Shown piece after piece: positions 52,952 through 62,255 of a stretch of 64,000 nt of DNA (positions are counted from its first letter, which is position 1; the number at the start of each line of letters is the position of its first letter). Position numbers and translations under genes: made by a program. Source of the DNA: Saitoella complicata NRRL Y-17804. Lineage: Eukaryota > Ascomycota > Saitoellomycetes > Saitoellales > Saitoellaceae. A model generated the notes under the pieces. The model saw nothing but the letters and a program-made list of their open reading frames with translations, searched no databases and was not told where the DNA came from. The DNA lies in NCBI RefSeq assembly GCF_001661265.1, contig NW_017567024.1:62001-126000 (forward strand). The letters run 5' to 3'.

Positions 52952-54981
52952 CATCCAGTACGGCTCGGCAATTGCAATGACCGTGGGTGAGGAAAGAGTA
53001 GGTATCATTAGGGTGCCGAGACTGCAGGATGGAAGGTGAGTGTTTTGGCGACCGCAGCTGGGTCATTGGTCAAGCAGAGGAGGTCGAAACGGATGGCTGT
53101 AGCAGATTGAGAGTTAGACCGACTTACGCGAGCGCAATTGAGCACGTTCGTGAATACTAAGGGCAAGATGGAGAGGGACCGAAACGGCTCACATGAGCCA
53201 ATTTCCCTCCGAGGTGCGGGTTTCTGTCGTCCTCAATTCAACTGTGGCTGACCGTACGCATAGTCATCGATTCACCCGGCTGCGCAGCGCTGTAGCCATC
53301 GTACGCTCCATCATCGTACTGTGTATGCCTGTAGTCGGTACTGCGATGATTGGAAACCTACGACCGAGTACGCGGTGCGCTGTAGAGTTACGTACCCACT
53401 GATCAGGGTCTACATGTATCTTCTAACCCACGCGTTCACCTTAAGAATCTGGCTCCATCACGATGAGCAGCCCATGTCCTACCGTAGGATCGAGCGTACG
53501 AGAGCTGTGATCATGGTGCTCGCGTACCTACGTAGGGTCGCGTAGGATTTTTGAGACGTGTAGTTGGAGGATCGAGATCTGACGGTAAGATTTCTTGGGG
53601 GATTGACTACAGCTGCCGGCAGTTGCCTCGCTCCTCCCTTCTCCCTACGACCGAACCCTTCGTACGAGAGATAAGCGTAGCTTTACCCGTTTCCCCCTCT
53701 TCCCTTCCGAGATGTACGACGAGCCATTTCACTTCTCCACTCCTCTCCAGTCCAGCTACAGTTGGGCGTTGCAGGTGTGGTGTTAGGTGTTTTGTGCGGG
53801 TGAGGGATTTTAATGTTGGCGCCAATTGTGCTCATGTGGGTCGGCATTTATTCCCGAGACGCGTACGCGCGGCCGCGGGGTGGGAGTCGGCCGCGGGGGA
53901 GGTAGGAGGAGCTCGAAGTGGAAGACGGGAGTAGGCAGGGAGGTTCCGATTGGGAGAGGGAAAGAAGGATGGTTATGGGTTTGCAATTGGGACTGCGTAA
54001 CGATCGAAGTCATAAGAGCCGTGAGTCCAACCATCGCACGCCCTAGGGCTCGTACAACCCTAACCCCTACACACGGATCCACGGATAATTAAGCGCCTGT
54101 CAGACTTAAGCGACAGGTAGAAGCTTTGGGCTAGGAGATGAAACAGGGATCGAGGCATTTTCCAGGTGGGTTCTTCAGGGGACATCTTGGCTTCAGATGC
54201 CCGTGTGAGAGGATGGGTTCCGGGAGGGGAGAGGTAGTCGAAAGGGTGCACGTGCGTGACATACTATACTTTGGATGGCCTTCGATACGGAGTCGTGGTA
54301 ATCGATGACGTGGCTTCACAACCGATCGTACGGCTGCGATCAGTCCTCATCCGCCTTTCGATAAGTACACCGCCGTTGTGAATATCGTCCAGCTTGAAAG
54401 TTACACCATACGATTCGTATTTAGTAGATACTCACCTTATATCATCCTGTTCGAACACCGTTCGCATCACGTTTGGCCCAATCTTGTCTTGCAATTCGTT
54501 GTCGACGTTCTGCTTTGCGGTCCACTGCGCATCGAGAGACACTCTTTCGTCGTTTCAGTTGCGGCAGCAGGAAGAGCACAAGTAGCTTCTCTCCCCTTCA
54601 ACCAAAATAGATAATGTTAAGCCATGTCATTGAGTACTGATCTCAAAGTTTGGGTGCTTTGAGGATTGATGCCAGGCCCACCGTTGTGGAAAAAAGTTGC
54701 GGGCAGATGGCAAAGCGCTGGTGCGATCGCGACTTCGAAATACGTTTCCAGCAGGCGATCAACTGCGCCTGGGCTCGGATAGTGGCACACGTATCAGTCA
54801 CACTTACGTTAAGTCACACTTAACGCACGGCACATTTGTCCTCCAACCGGTCCGGTTTTCACGGCACCGGGTCGCACCCACTGCACGTGTACCTATTACA
54901 GATCAACTAAACCGCCGTAAACCTGACATCGCACTCAGCGTACGATCATTCCTTTTTCTGAGTAACTGCAGGGTAACCGCA

Positions 54982-56729
54982 ATGGCATCGCAAGATCACC
55001 GCGCAGCTGCTTCAACTGTAAGCGCTTCCGTCACCCGTGGGAACCTTGACAGCGCTGACGTGAAAGCTGGTTTCAGCAGGATGACAGCACCGTTGGATTC
55101 ATGAACGACATGAATTTGGCCATGGAGCAGGTTGTGAAAGACTCCAAGGAGACTAAGATTCCGTCGATGAACAATGGGCTTGTATATTATGGCAGCTCTG
55201 ATGAGGAAAGTAAAACCGACGATGAAGTTGAAGCCGTCAAAGAGACTACCGCCACGAAGGTTACAGTGATTAGTCAAATGAAAGGCAAAGACGGGAAAGT
55301 CGTGGAGGGCATCCGTGAGAACGTTGTCGTGGAGGAAGTCGAGGAGATTGTTGAAGATGAGAAGGAGGAGGATGAGCTCATTGTTGGTTCTGAGAAAGCC
55401 ATTACTCATGTCGTGACGCCGCCTCCCACACTTCCCTCGCCGCCGATCAGCCCGATTGCGACACGTTGTACAGCCTTGAGGCCGGGCAAGCTACCGGCGC
55501 CCACCCACCTGCCACTTATTCCTAGCAAGCCCAGTTCCGAGGAGAGGAAAAACGTTATTTTGGAGAATAACGACTTGTCGCGTAACCAGAAGTGTGCTGC
55601 TTTGAATGCATTTATAGTAGCGAGGGAGAGGGAAAGGAAGGAGAGGGCGGCGGCGAGTACGTTGTGCGCCGAGTCGCTGTCCGGGTCGGCTGAAATCAGC
55701 GGTGGGGTTGGTGGTCGCGAAAAGCGGGTTAAAAGCGTGGAAGAGGAGCTCAACGAGATCAACAAGACTGCGAAGAATGACGAGGAGAGGAGGGAGAGAA
55801 TCAGAGAGTTAGCGAGCAAGAACGCGTCACCTGTCCAGAATAGGGGACGTAAAACGTCAAAGTCGATGTCGTCAGCGCCTAACTCTATCCCGGAAAGTTG
55901 GGTGGTCTACATCACTCCATCCCAGGCTTTAATTATCAGCGAGAGGAAGATTGAAAATGCAGCGAGACACCAGGAGATCAAAAGGCTACCTGAAGCTCGC
56001 TTTACGGAGGATGAGAGAGCAAGGATGGCCAAGCTATTGAAAAAGAATATTGAGAACGCGAAGAGGAGGAGGATGGAGGCGGATGCACCTTCTGGGTTTC
56101 AGAGTGAGATGGGCGAGGTTTGTTCGGTAAAGGCTTACAGGAGTCACTATCGTACTAATCGATGATATAGGCAGAAGTGAAGAAGGAGACCGACGTTCAT
56201 CTGATGCGTAAGGTTCCGTTGCCCGGGGAAGACACGGTAAGGCCGTTGGCCTTATTATCTGTCCAGCATCTGCACATATGCTGACACGAGTTTCGTACAG
56301 CGCCTCTTCAACAGGCAAGAGCCGTCTGCAGAGGCCGAGTCCGAGCATATCTTGCCTCCTCGCATCACCCAGCAGGAGATCATCATCGACAGCAGCGACG
56401 ATGAGAAACCGGCCACGGCAACGCAAGAAAGGCCGGATGACACAAAGAAGAGGGTTAGGGTTGTACCGGCGAATAAGAAGCCTCAGCCCGAGAGTACTGT
56501 ACCGCTGCCGAACAAAAAGCGCCGCAACCAGAATACTACTACTCTTCCAAACCGCGAGGGCAGTCCGTCGTTCAGTGAGGGTGACACACTCAGGATTGGC
56601 AATGCAATCCGGGACAATACACCCTGGGTCCATGTAGGGAGGCACACTGGATTTAACGGAGAAAAACTCAAGAAATGGTGGTGGGACAAAGCCTGTCCGA
56701 CGTTGGCTAACGCTGCAAAGCGCGGGTAA
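54982..56729 (+). CDS. Orphan nuclear-type protein, four exons
   Basis: Exons 54982-55017, 55077-56117, 56171-56236 and 56301-56729, with introns of 59, 53 and 64 nt, give 523 residues in a single frame. The second intron could instead start at 56127 (GTAAAG), which would add three residues. Residues 30-110 are acidic with EVEEIVEDEKEEDELI. The middle is basic and Lys/Arg-rich with predicted helices (ERKNVILENNDLSRNQKCAA; VEEELNEINKTAKNDEERRE). IIIDSSDDEK is a typical casein-kinase-2 or SUMO-interaction-like motif. NKKRRNQ and KNIENAKRRRME look like nuclear signals. The C-terminal 50 residues are more ordered: GDTLRIGNAIRDNTPWVHVG and GEKLKKWWWDKACP. I do not recognise the family. It lies beside the CCH-finger gene on the same strand. 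Confidence 0.72.
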
Positions 56730-57195
56730 GCGGATTTCAGGATGAGAAAGGAATGGTTGTTGTGCGATGCTATATTGTTATGTTCAAGTGATGTATCATA
56801 TTTGGGCTGTCACTGACAACGAATGTATTTCTCAGAGGTGTCGGTACTATAGCGTGGCAGAGAACAGTAGCTGGTCAATAGTATTTTCGTTGACAGCTGT
56901 CTCGACGCTCCTCGTCCCCAAGCATGCGTACACGTACTGTACTGTCCTAAATACCGCTTATCCCTACGCTTGACTAACCCAAGCACCGGCCATGGGGAAT
57001 ACCGAAACGGAAATAGCGTTATCTTCGTTACACGCAGCAGAACCTGATCCGCACCATACGCTCATGGCAATCGACGTTGCCTGCTGATCAGGCTCTGACA
57101 TCCAAAAGAAATCCATAATACTTCAGCTCGTTCCGACTTGTCCGACACGGTCTGATTAATTCGCCACCTCTACAAGTTTCGGGTTAACCTTCACG
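56730..57195. other. Promoter region of the CCH-finger gene
   Basis: Gap of 466 nt between two plus-strand orphan genes. It is somewhat AT-richer than the genes and has no frame of interest. GATCAGGCTCTGACATCCA near 57087 recalls the CGGCCTGACATCCA near 52702, a short shared word of uncertain meaning. Confidence 0.45.
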
Positions 57196-59556
57196 ATGCC
57201 GAAGACGACGAAGGTTGTGGTCAAGTTCCATTGCCCGTTTTGCGACGATGTTTTTAAACGCGATGATAAGCTACGCAAACACCTGAAGAAGGACGAGAGA
57301 AGCAAGCTGAGGACGAGTGCGGATGCTGCACTGTACAGGAGAGCCTACGAAGGCAAGTGGAGGCCAGAGGAGGCGCCGGCACCATCGAGGACCGTGACAG
57401 TCCCTGTTGAAGTTCCTCGGGAGTCCGAGAGTAATGATGCTGTGCGGACTTCGAAATCGTCGCAGAGTTTGAAGCGGGTTGCAGAAGAAGGCGACCGAGG
57501 TGTTGAAATGGCACGGAAGAGCACGAAGCACCAGTCTGCGAGTACACCACAAGCTCAGCGGCCACCAATAACTCGACATCTCAGAACGAACCATGGTAAT
57601 CATGGGATTCCTCCCGTGACTCCCCGCCCTGCACCACCTCGAGCCTTCATATCGCGAACAATTCCCTCAGGCTCGACGCTTACAGCTACAGCTGCACGGA
57701 CACCCCCCTCACCCTCCTCACCCCCCTCACCCCCCTCACCCCCCTCCTCGCCTTCACCACCGTCACCACCGTCACCACCTTCACCGGCTTCACCGGCTTC
57801 CAAACAGCACATTGCCGCTCCGGTTGAACAGAACGACGGTTTGCAGTGTATCTACTGCTATCGGAACTATCAGTCAGCAGAAGGGCTGCTGAAGCACCTG
57901 GTTAACGGTGAATTGCAGGGCGTGCCAAACAGAAACTTACGGAAGCCTGGCCTTCTATTCAGGTTTTCGGAAGAGATCGTACGAATTCTCTCCATATCCG
58001 AACCACCTTCTGTCATTGGCTCTAACTATACGTGTGCGTTTTGCCTATCGTCCTTTCCGAGTAAGTCTGGCCTTCAGTCACACATCCGGGCTGTCGAAGT
58101 CGAGAGAGTTGCGACCGCAAAGAGACATCTTGTCCAGTGTCTCTACTGTCACACATCTTTTCCTCACGAAGAGTCGTTGAAATCACATCTGTATGAGGTG
58201 GAATTACCTCGGATAACTACTGCGGCGGAGCTCGTTCGTTTCGTTGAAGTGGTTAGAAGGTTTCGGCCGCAGTACCGTTTTCAGGAGATTTTCTCGTTTG
58301 TGAAGCTTGTTGAGGTTGTTTGTCCATTGCAACACAGTGGGTGTAGGCGGTGTTTTGCGAGTGAAGTGGAGTTGAGGGAACATCTGCTCCGGCAGACATT
58401 GCCTCTGGCGACGAGCTCGAAGAAGGAAGCGACCGCGGAGGCGCCGCGGCAACGTAACTCGCTGTTACAGAGGGACGAGCCGGGCGCTTCGCCATCAAGG
58501 GGGTCCAGAATGTCAACAGGGACTAAGGAGGATGTGTCTGCGATGTGCACAGACGGTTCGGGAAAGCGGTATCAGGATGCATGTATCTCTAGCGCAAGCA
58601 AAGAGAGCGGTGTCGACATGAAGAATAATAGGTCAGGGTTCAGTGTGAATGGAACGGATTGCCCCGAGCAGAGGCTGAACTACTCTGAATTGGAGTCCGA
58701 GCTGTCTGGGACTGCGTATGATGCACATGAGGTTGCAGCGACGTCTGAACCTTGTCTTGCTGTATATATAGACTCGAAAGTCGTGAGTTCAATGGAATTC
58801 GATGCGTCCTTTGATGAGGGCAGCGGAAGTACGAACGATCTTCCGGACTCCTGGAGTCTGGATTCTGCAAGTCATCGCGAATCGGACGTATTAACACCCG
58901 ACGAGGAGTCCGAGGAGCATACTCCGGTCTCGCCTGACACCGAACCGACTTGCGCAGGCGAAAATGCTCGTGAGCAGGACCAACACGATGACCCCATAGC
59001 AGCTCCGGTTGCGGACTCTGCTTTGCCCTTACCGAATGCATCCCTACTCACCGTTCAGACGTCGCCTTCTGCTAGGGACCCTGATATGGCCTATCTTGTC
59101 TGTCCCTTTTGTTCTTATCGTTACGAACGACGCTTCCGAAAACTACTAAACGCGCACCTGGACGACATGCGACTAGGCAGCTGCAAATCAAGAATTACCA
59201 CCGAAGAGGATAAGCAGCGCTGGCTCGCCGCTCAAGGTCCTCTTCGACTTGCTTTCTCTGATGAGGACAATGCTAGGTTGACGCTTGCTGCCGCGGAAGC
59301 GAAAACAGAGGCTATGCTCGTGAAGGCGCAGGCGAAGTTGGAGGCTGCGAGGCAGTCTAGGGTGTCCAGTGGGATTGCGGCGATGCTTGCGAGGGTGCGG
59401 ATTGAGAGTGAGAACACGCCTCCGAGGGTGCCTGGGGTCTTCACAACGTCAGGTGCCGGACAGCTCTGGCGCCCGGTGAAGATCGAACAGGCGTCGCAAC
59501 CGGTTGTCAAGATCGAGGAGTCACGAGATGTTCCTTACATCAAGCTGGAGGACTGA
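57196..59556 (+). CDS. Orphan protein with repeated single-histidine (CCH) finger-like modules
   Basis: Single exon, 786 residues, start at 57196. Four modules share exact spacing C-x2-C-x12-H: CPFCDDVFKRDDKLRKH (residues 13-29), CIYCYRNYQSAEGLLKH (near 218), CAFCLSSFPSKSGLQSH (near 280) and CLYCHTSFPHEESLKSH (near 315). Two looser ones follow (CRRCFASEVELREH near 381; CPFCSYRYERRFRKL near 636). In each the hydrophobic core of a C2H2 finger is kept, but no second histidine follows at the normal 3-5 residue distance. Instead a short acidic-hydrophobic stretch such as VEVERV or VELPRI follows. Residues 165-205 are Pro/Ser tandem repeats. The C-terminus has Ala-rich helices and ends with two VKIE/IKLE-type sumoylation-like sites. 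Probably nuclear; function unknown. Confidence 0.8.
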   Translation: MPKTTKVVVKFHCPFCDDVFKRDDKLRKHLKKDERSKLRTSADAALYRRAYEGKWRPEEAPAPSRTVTVPVEVPRESESNDAVRTSKSSQSLKRVAEEGDRGVEMARKSTKHQSASTPQAQRPPITRHLRTNHGNHGIPPVTPRPAPPRAFISRTIPSGSTLTATAARTPPSPSSPPSPPSPPSSPSPPSPPSPPSPASPASKQHIAAPVEQNDGLQCIYCYRNYQSAEGLLKHLVNGELQGVPNRNLRKPGLLFRFSEEIVRILSISEPPSVIGSNYTCAFCLSSFPSKSGLQSHIRAVEVERVATAKRHLVQCLYCHTSFPHEESLKSHLYEVELPRITTAAELVRFVEVVRRFRPQYRFQEIFSFVKLVEVVCPLQHSGCRRCFASEVELREHLLRQTLPLATSSKKEATAEAPRQRNSLLQRDEPGASPSRGSRMSTGTKEDVSAMCTDGSGKRYQDACISSASKESGVDMKNNRSGFSVNGTDCPEQRLNYSELESELSGTAYDAHEVAATSEPCLAVYIDSKVVSSMEFDASFDEGSGSTNDLPDSWSLDSASHRESDVLTPDEESEEHTPVSPDTEPTCAGENAREQDQHDDPIAAPVADSALPLPNASLLTVQTSPSARDPDMAYLVCPFCSYRYERRFRKLLNAHLDDMRLGSCKSRITTEEDKQRWLAAQGPLRLAFSDEDNARLTLAAAEAKTEAMLVKAQAKLEAARQSRVSSGIAAMLARVRIESENTPPRVPGVFTTSGAGQLWRPVKIEQASQPVVKIEESRDVPYIKLED
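57700..57798 (+). repeat. Tandem CACCCCCCT / TCACCACCG repeat coding Pro-Ser
   Basis: Imperfect units of 6-9 nt encode PPSPPSPPS-type sequence in the CCH-finger gene. The run is prone to length change and may be compressed in assembly. Confidence 0.8.
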
Positions 59557-59620
59557 TCTTGTTCAGCGGGGCGGAAGTGAATCAATTATACTGCATTTCG
59601 GCGTTTATCACGGTATCATA

Positions 59621-59635
59621 TAGCATAGCATAGCA
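59621..59635. repeat. TAGCA pentanucleotide repeat
   Basis: Three perfect TAGCA units, with partial copies either side, in the spacer between two convergent genes. Likely a neutral microsatellite. Confidence 0.75.
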
Positions 59636-59713
59636 TATTCTAGCATCAAACACATCCATTGCCCGGAAATCATGGGTATCATATTGCCTCTGCTCAGTCG
59701 TCCAGTCCAACGC

Positions 59714-61971
59714 TCACGGGTTCGCCGCCTCCACATCCTTCTTCCTCTTCATCTCCGCCCAATACCTCAACATCGCCTCCTGCCCCGCAATATCCCCTGC
59801 CCCTCCCTGCTTCCCCACAGGCCTCCTCGGCTTCGGCGGCGGGCCTTCTTCTTCCTCCGTAATCCCCAACGACGCCAACGATGGCCGTCCACCCCCCTCA
59901 ACATCAACACTCCTCCTCGCAATATCCAACGACCGGCGAGCAGAGACTTCCATACTCCTTCGACGCCGTTCCGCGAGTTCGGTCGATGGGCGCGCGGGTT
60001 TGGGTGGTGGTGTCTCCGTGTCTATATTCACGGAGATGAACGAATCCTGTGGTACCACAGCGGGTCGCTGAAGATATTGGGGACGTGCGGGGCGGGGTGG
60101 GGGGCGTTCGTCTGCGCGTCCTCGGCCGTGGTCGAGGGGATCGTCGAGCTGCTGGGAAGGTGTACGGACATCGACTTCGCCATCTACACCCCCAACCCAC
60201 CTCTCCACCTTTCCCTCAGCCTCCCCTCCCAAACTCGTATCATGCGCCTTCGGTCTCCCAGCACGTCCACCAATCAAGACTTTATCCGGCCTGATAGAGA
60301 TAGTATCATACACCGTGCGCGCAGAATACAGCGTATCCGTAACATGCCTCGCAGCCTGTGCAGCTTCGGGTCCCTTGAGGTGTCGCGTGACGTCCACGAC
60401 GTTCGTGTTGAGGGTCTGGTGAAGGGTATCAATTGAGTCACCCCAGGCTCCGGTGATTTTCTTGAGGGATTTGAGGGCTTCGGCGCCGAAGCCTTTGGAG
60501 CCGCGGGAGGTGGTGGAGGAGGTTGATTGGGCGGAGCGGGAGCGTTCGATGGGACTTTGGTTGGAGGGGGTGGGGATGTCGAGGGAGTAGGGGGGGCTTA
60601 GGATGCGGGTGGGCGTGTCGGCGCTTGGGCGGGCTGGCCTAGGCGGTGGTCGCTCATCGTCATTCCCAGTATCTAAATCGATCAACACCGGCCCCTTCAG
60701 AGACGGTACCGGCGATGCAGACATCGTCCTAGGCGGACTCGCCATTCGCCCCTCCCACCCCAACCCCTGCGGCGTCGCCGCCGCACTTCCTCCCCGCCCT
60801 TCACCCGCATCCGCTCTCCTCCCCTCCTCCCTCTCTTCCGGATCCCGATACTCATCCCGCACGAAATTAAACCCCTTCAGCAACCCACTCCTCACCTTAT
60901 TCATCCCCTTCACACTCCCATCAACAGCTCTCTCCCCCCCTCTACTCACCTTCTCAAGCGTCTCCAGCGTATCAGGATTAACCCTCGCATACCGTTCCTC
61001 CGTCACCGCATCCGTATGATTCTGGATAAATGAGCCGGCTTTGTTGACGGCTGTTGCTAGGTGTCCGAAGCCAGCGGATATTGTTTCGGCGAGGCCGGTT
61101 GAGGCTGTTGAGAGGAGGGCGGAGGGAAGGGCCCAGTCATCGGTGTCGAGGTCGGATTCGGTGAGGTTTAGGCGGGTGAGGAAGGCGGTGGAGAGGTCGC
61201 GGGAGGGGGAGAAGGCGGTGTCTTGGGGCGGCTTGTAGAGGCGGAGGGTTGCGAGGGATTGGAGGATTGAGGTGAAGGCTTGGAGAGAATCGCGATCGAT
61301 TTGGGAATGGCTATGGTAGATGGTTAGTGAGGACCTCTCGTGCGATAGGAGATGGCTCGTACCTTGGTACTACGACATTCAACATGTCCTTCCTCCGATT
61401 TCCGTTATCCGCCTCTTCCTGCTCCTGATCGTTTCCCAACACAAAGCTAAACGTTTGTCCACGCTCTGAACGTGAAAGGATGCATCGCTGCGACGGTTGG
61501 AGGACGAGTTGCAGAAGGACCTGCGATTCCGGTTCTTCGTCTTCGTCTAGGGTGAACGTCGGAGGAGGGGTGGTGATTCGTAAGTGGAATTCTGGCTGTA
61601 TCATTGTTAGGCATTTGTTGGAACAAATCCTGGGAACACCATTACCTGTGTAAGAATGGCTGAGTCGCTTGCGCTGGACTTCTTCGCTGGTTCGTCCGTC
61701 GGTGCTGAAAGCTGTGCACGGTCAGCAGACGATAAAACAGGAGCGGCAGCGATTAGTGACAAACCTTCTCATCACTGATCTCACTGTCTTTCTGTACGAT
61801 CTCCTCCTCCGTAGCACCCACATCTGTCGCATCCTTCCGAGCTCGAGGATCATGTTCTTCAACGATCCGGACGATCTCGCAACGCACACCACGATGATCA
61901 CCAGCTTTAGAGAGGACGTTTACTTTCTCGAGACATGCCAACAGCTCCAAATTACTTGTAGACTCGACCAT
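59714..61971 (-). CDS. Senescence-domain (spartin-like) protein with SH3-ligand repeats
   Basis: Four minus-strand exons, 61765-61971, 61646-61711, 61363-61595 and 59714-61310, with introns of 53, 50 and 52 nt, 700 residues. The start is MVESTSNLELLACLEKVNVL. The N-terminal region has FHLRITTPPP and QVLLQLVLQPSQRCILSR, a beta-rich part as in spartin-type proteins. The middle matches the senescence domain: GLAETISAGFGHLATAVNKA, VNPDTLETLEKVSRGG, then LKSLKKITGAWGDSIDTLHQ and EAAQAARHVTDTLYSARTVY. A long disordered insert splits this domain. The proline motif PPP(R/K)P(A/R)RP occurs four times, a classical SH3 ligand. Spartin-like proteins act on lipid droplets, endosomes and selective autophagy. 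I infer a membrane-associated adaptor. The senescence match is from pattern and moderately sure. Confidence 0.75.
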
Positions 61972-62255
61972 TGCGAGTTGAAGAATCTGGTGGTTGGGTT
62001 CTCGGTGCTCCTCTGGACGTTGCGTCCGCGGCTGCGCGTCGGGCGGGCATGGGGGGCGTGCAGGGTCCACCGACAGCTCGGTTCGACTGCTCAAATATAT
62101 GACAAGACAAATGGTCGAGCAGGCATTCGACGGATTCTAACATTATCAGTTGTGCATAGCACACGAGTTGATATCCAGCTCAAAACACACACAAAACTCC
62201 CAAACCCAACCACACATCCATTAGTTATCACTGACTCCTCAAATTACCGATCCTA
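61972..62255. other. Promoter region of the spartin-like gene
   Basis: Short spacer between two minus-strand genes. An overlapping out-of-frame ATG at 62053 opens a 32-codon frame that would act as an upstream ORF overlapping the true start; it may be chance. Confidence 0.45.

Larger units (their letters stand above)
52164..54981. other. Long gene-poor region upstream of PHO84
   Basis: About 2.8 kb between two divergent genes. Frames up to 157 codons exist on both strands (for example minus 52535-53008) but look like chance: composition is Arg/Ser-rich and no splice pattern extends them. The stretch 53200-53550 is rich in TACG/CGTA words. CACGTG palindromes occur at 52946, 54249 and 54884, and AACGTG (CACGTT on the minus strand) at 52344. 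I see no repeat ends or transposase. Confidence 0.45.

Noticed and set aside
52535-53008. Minus-strand frame of 157 codons in the gene-poor region
   Set aside because: Composition is Arg/Ser-rich and random-looking, and no splice or promoter signal supports it.
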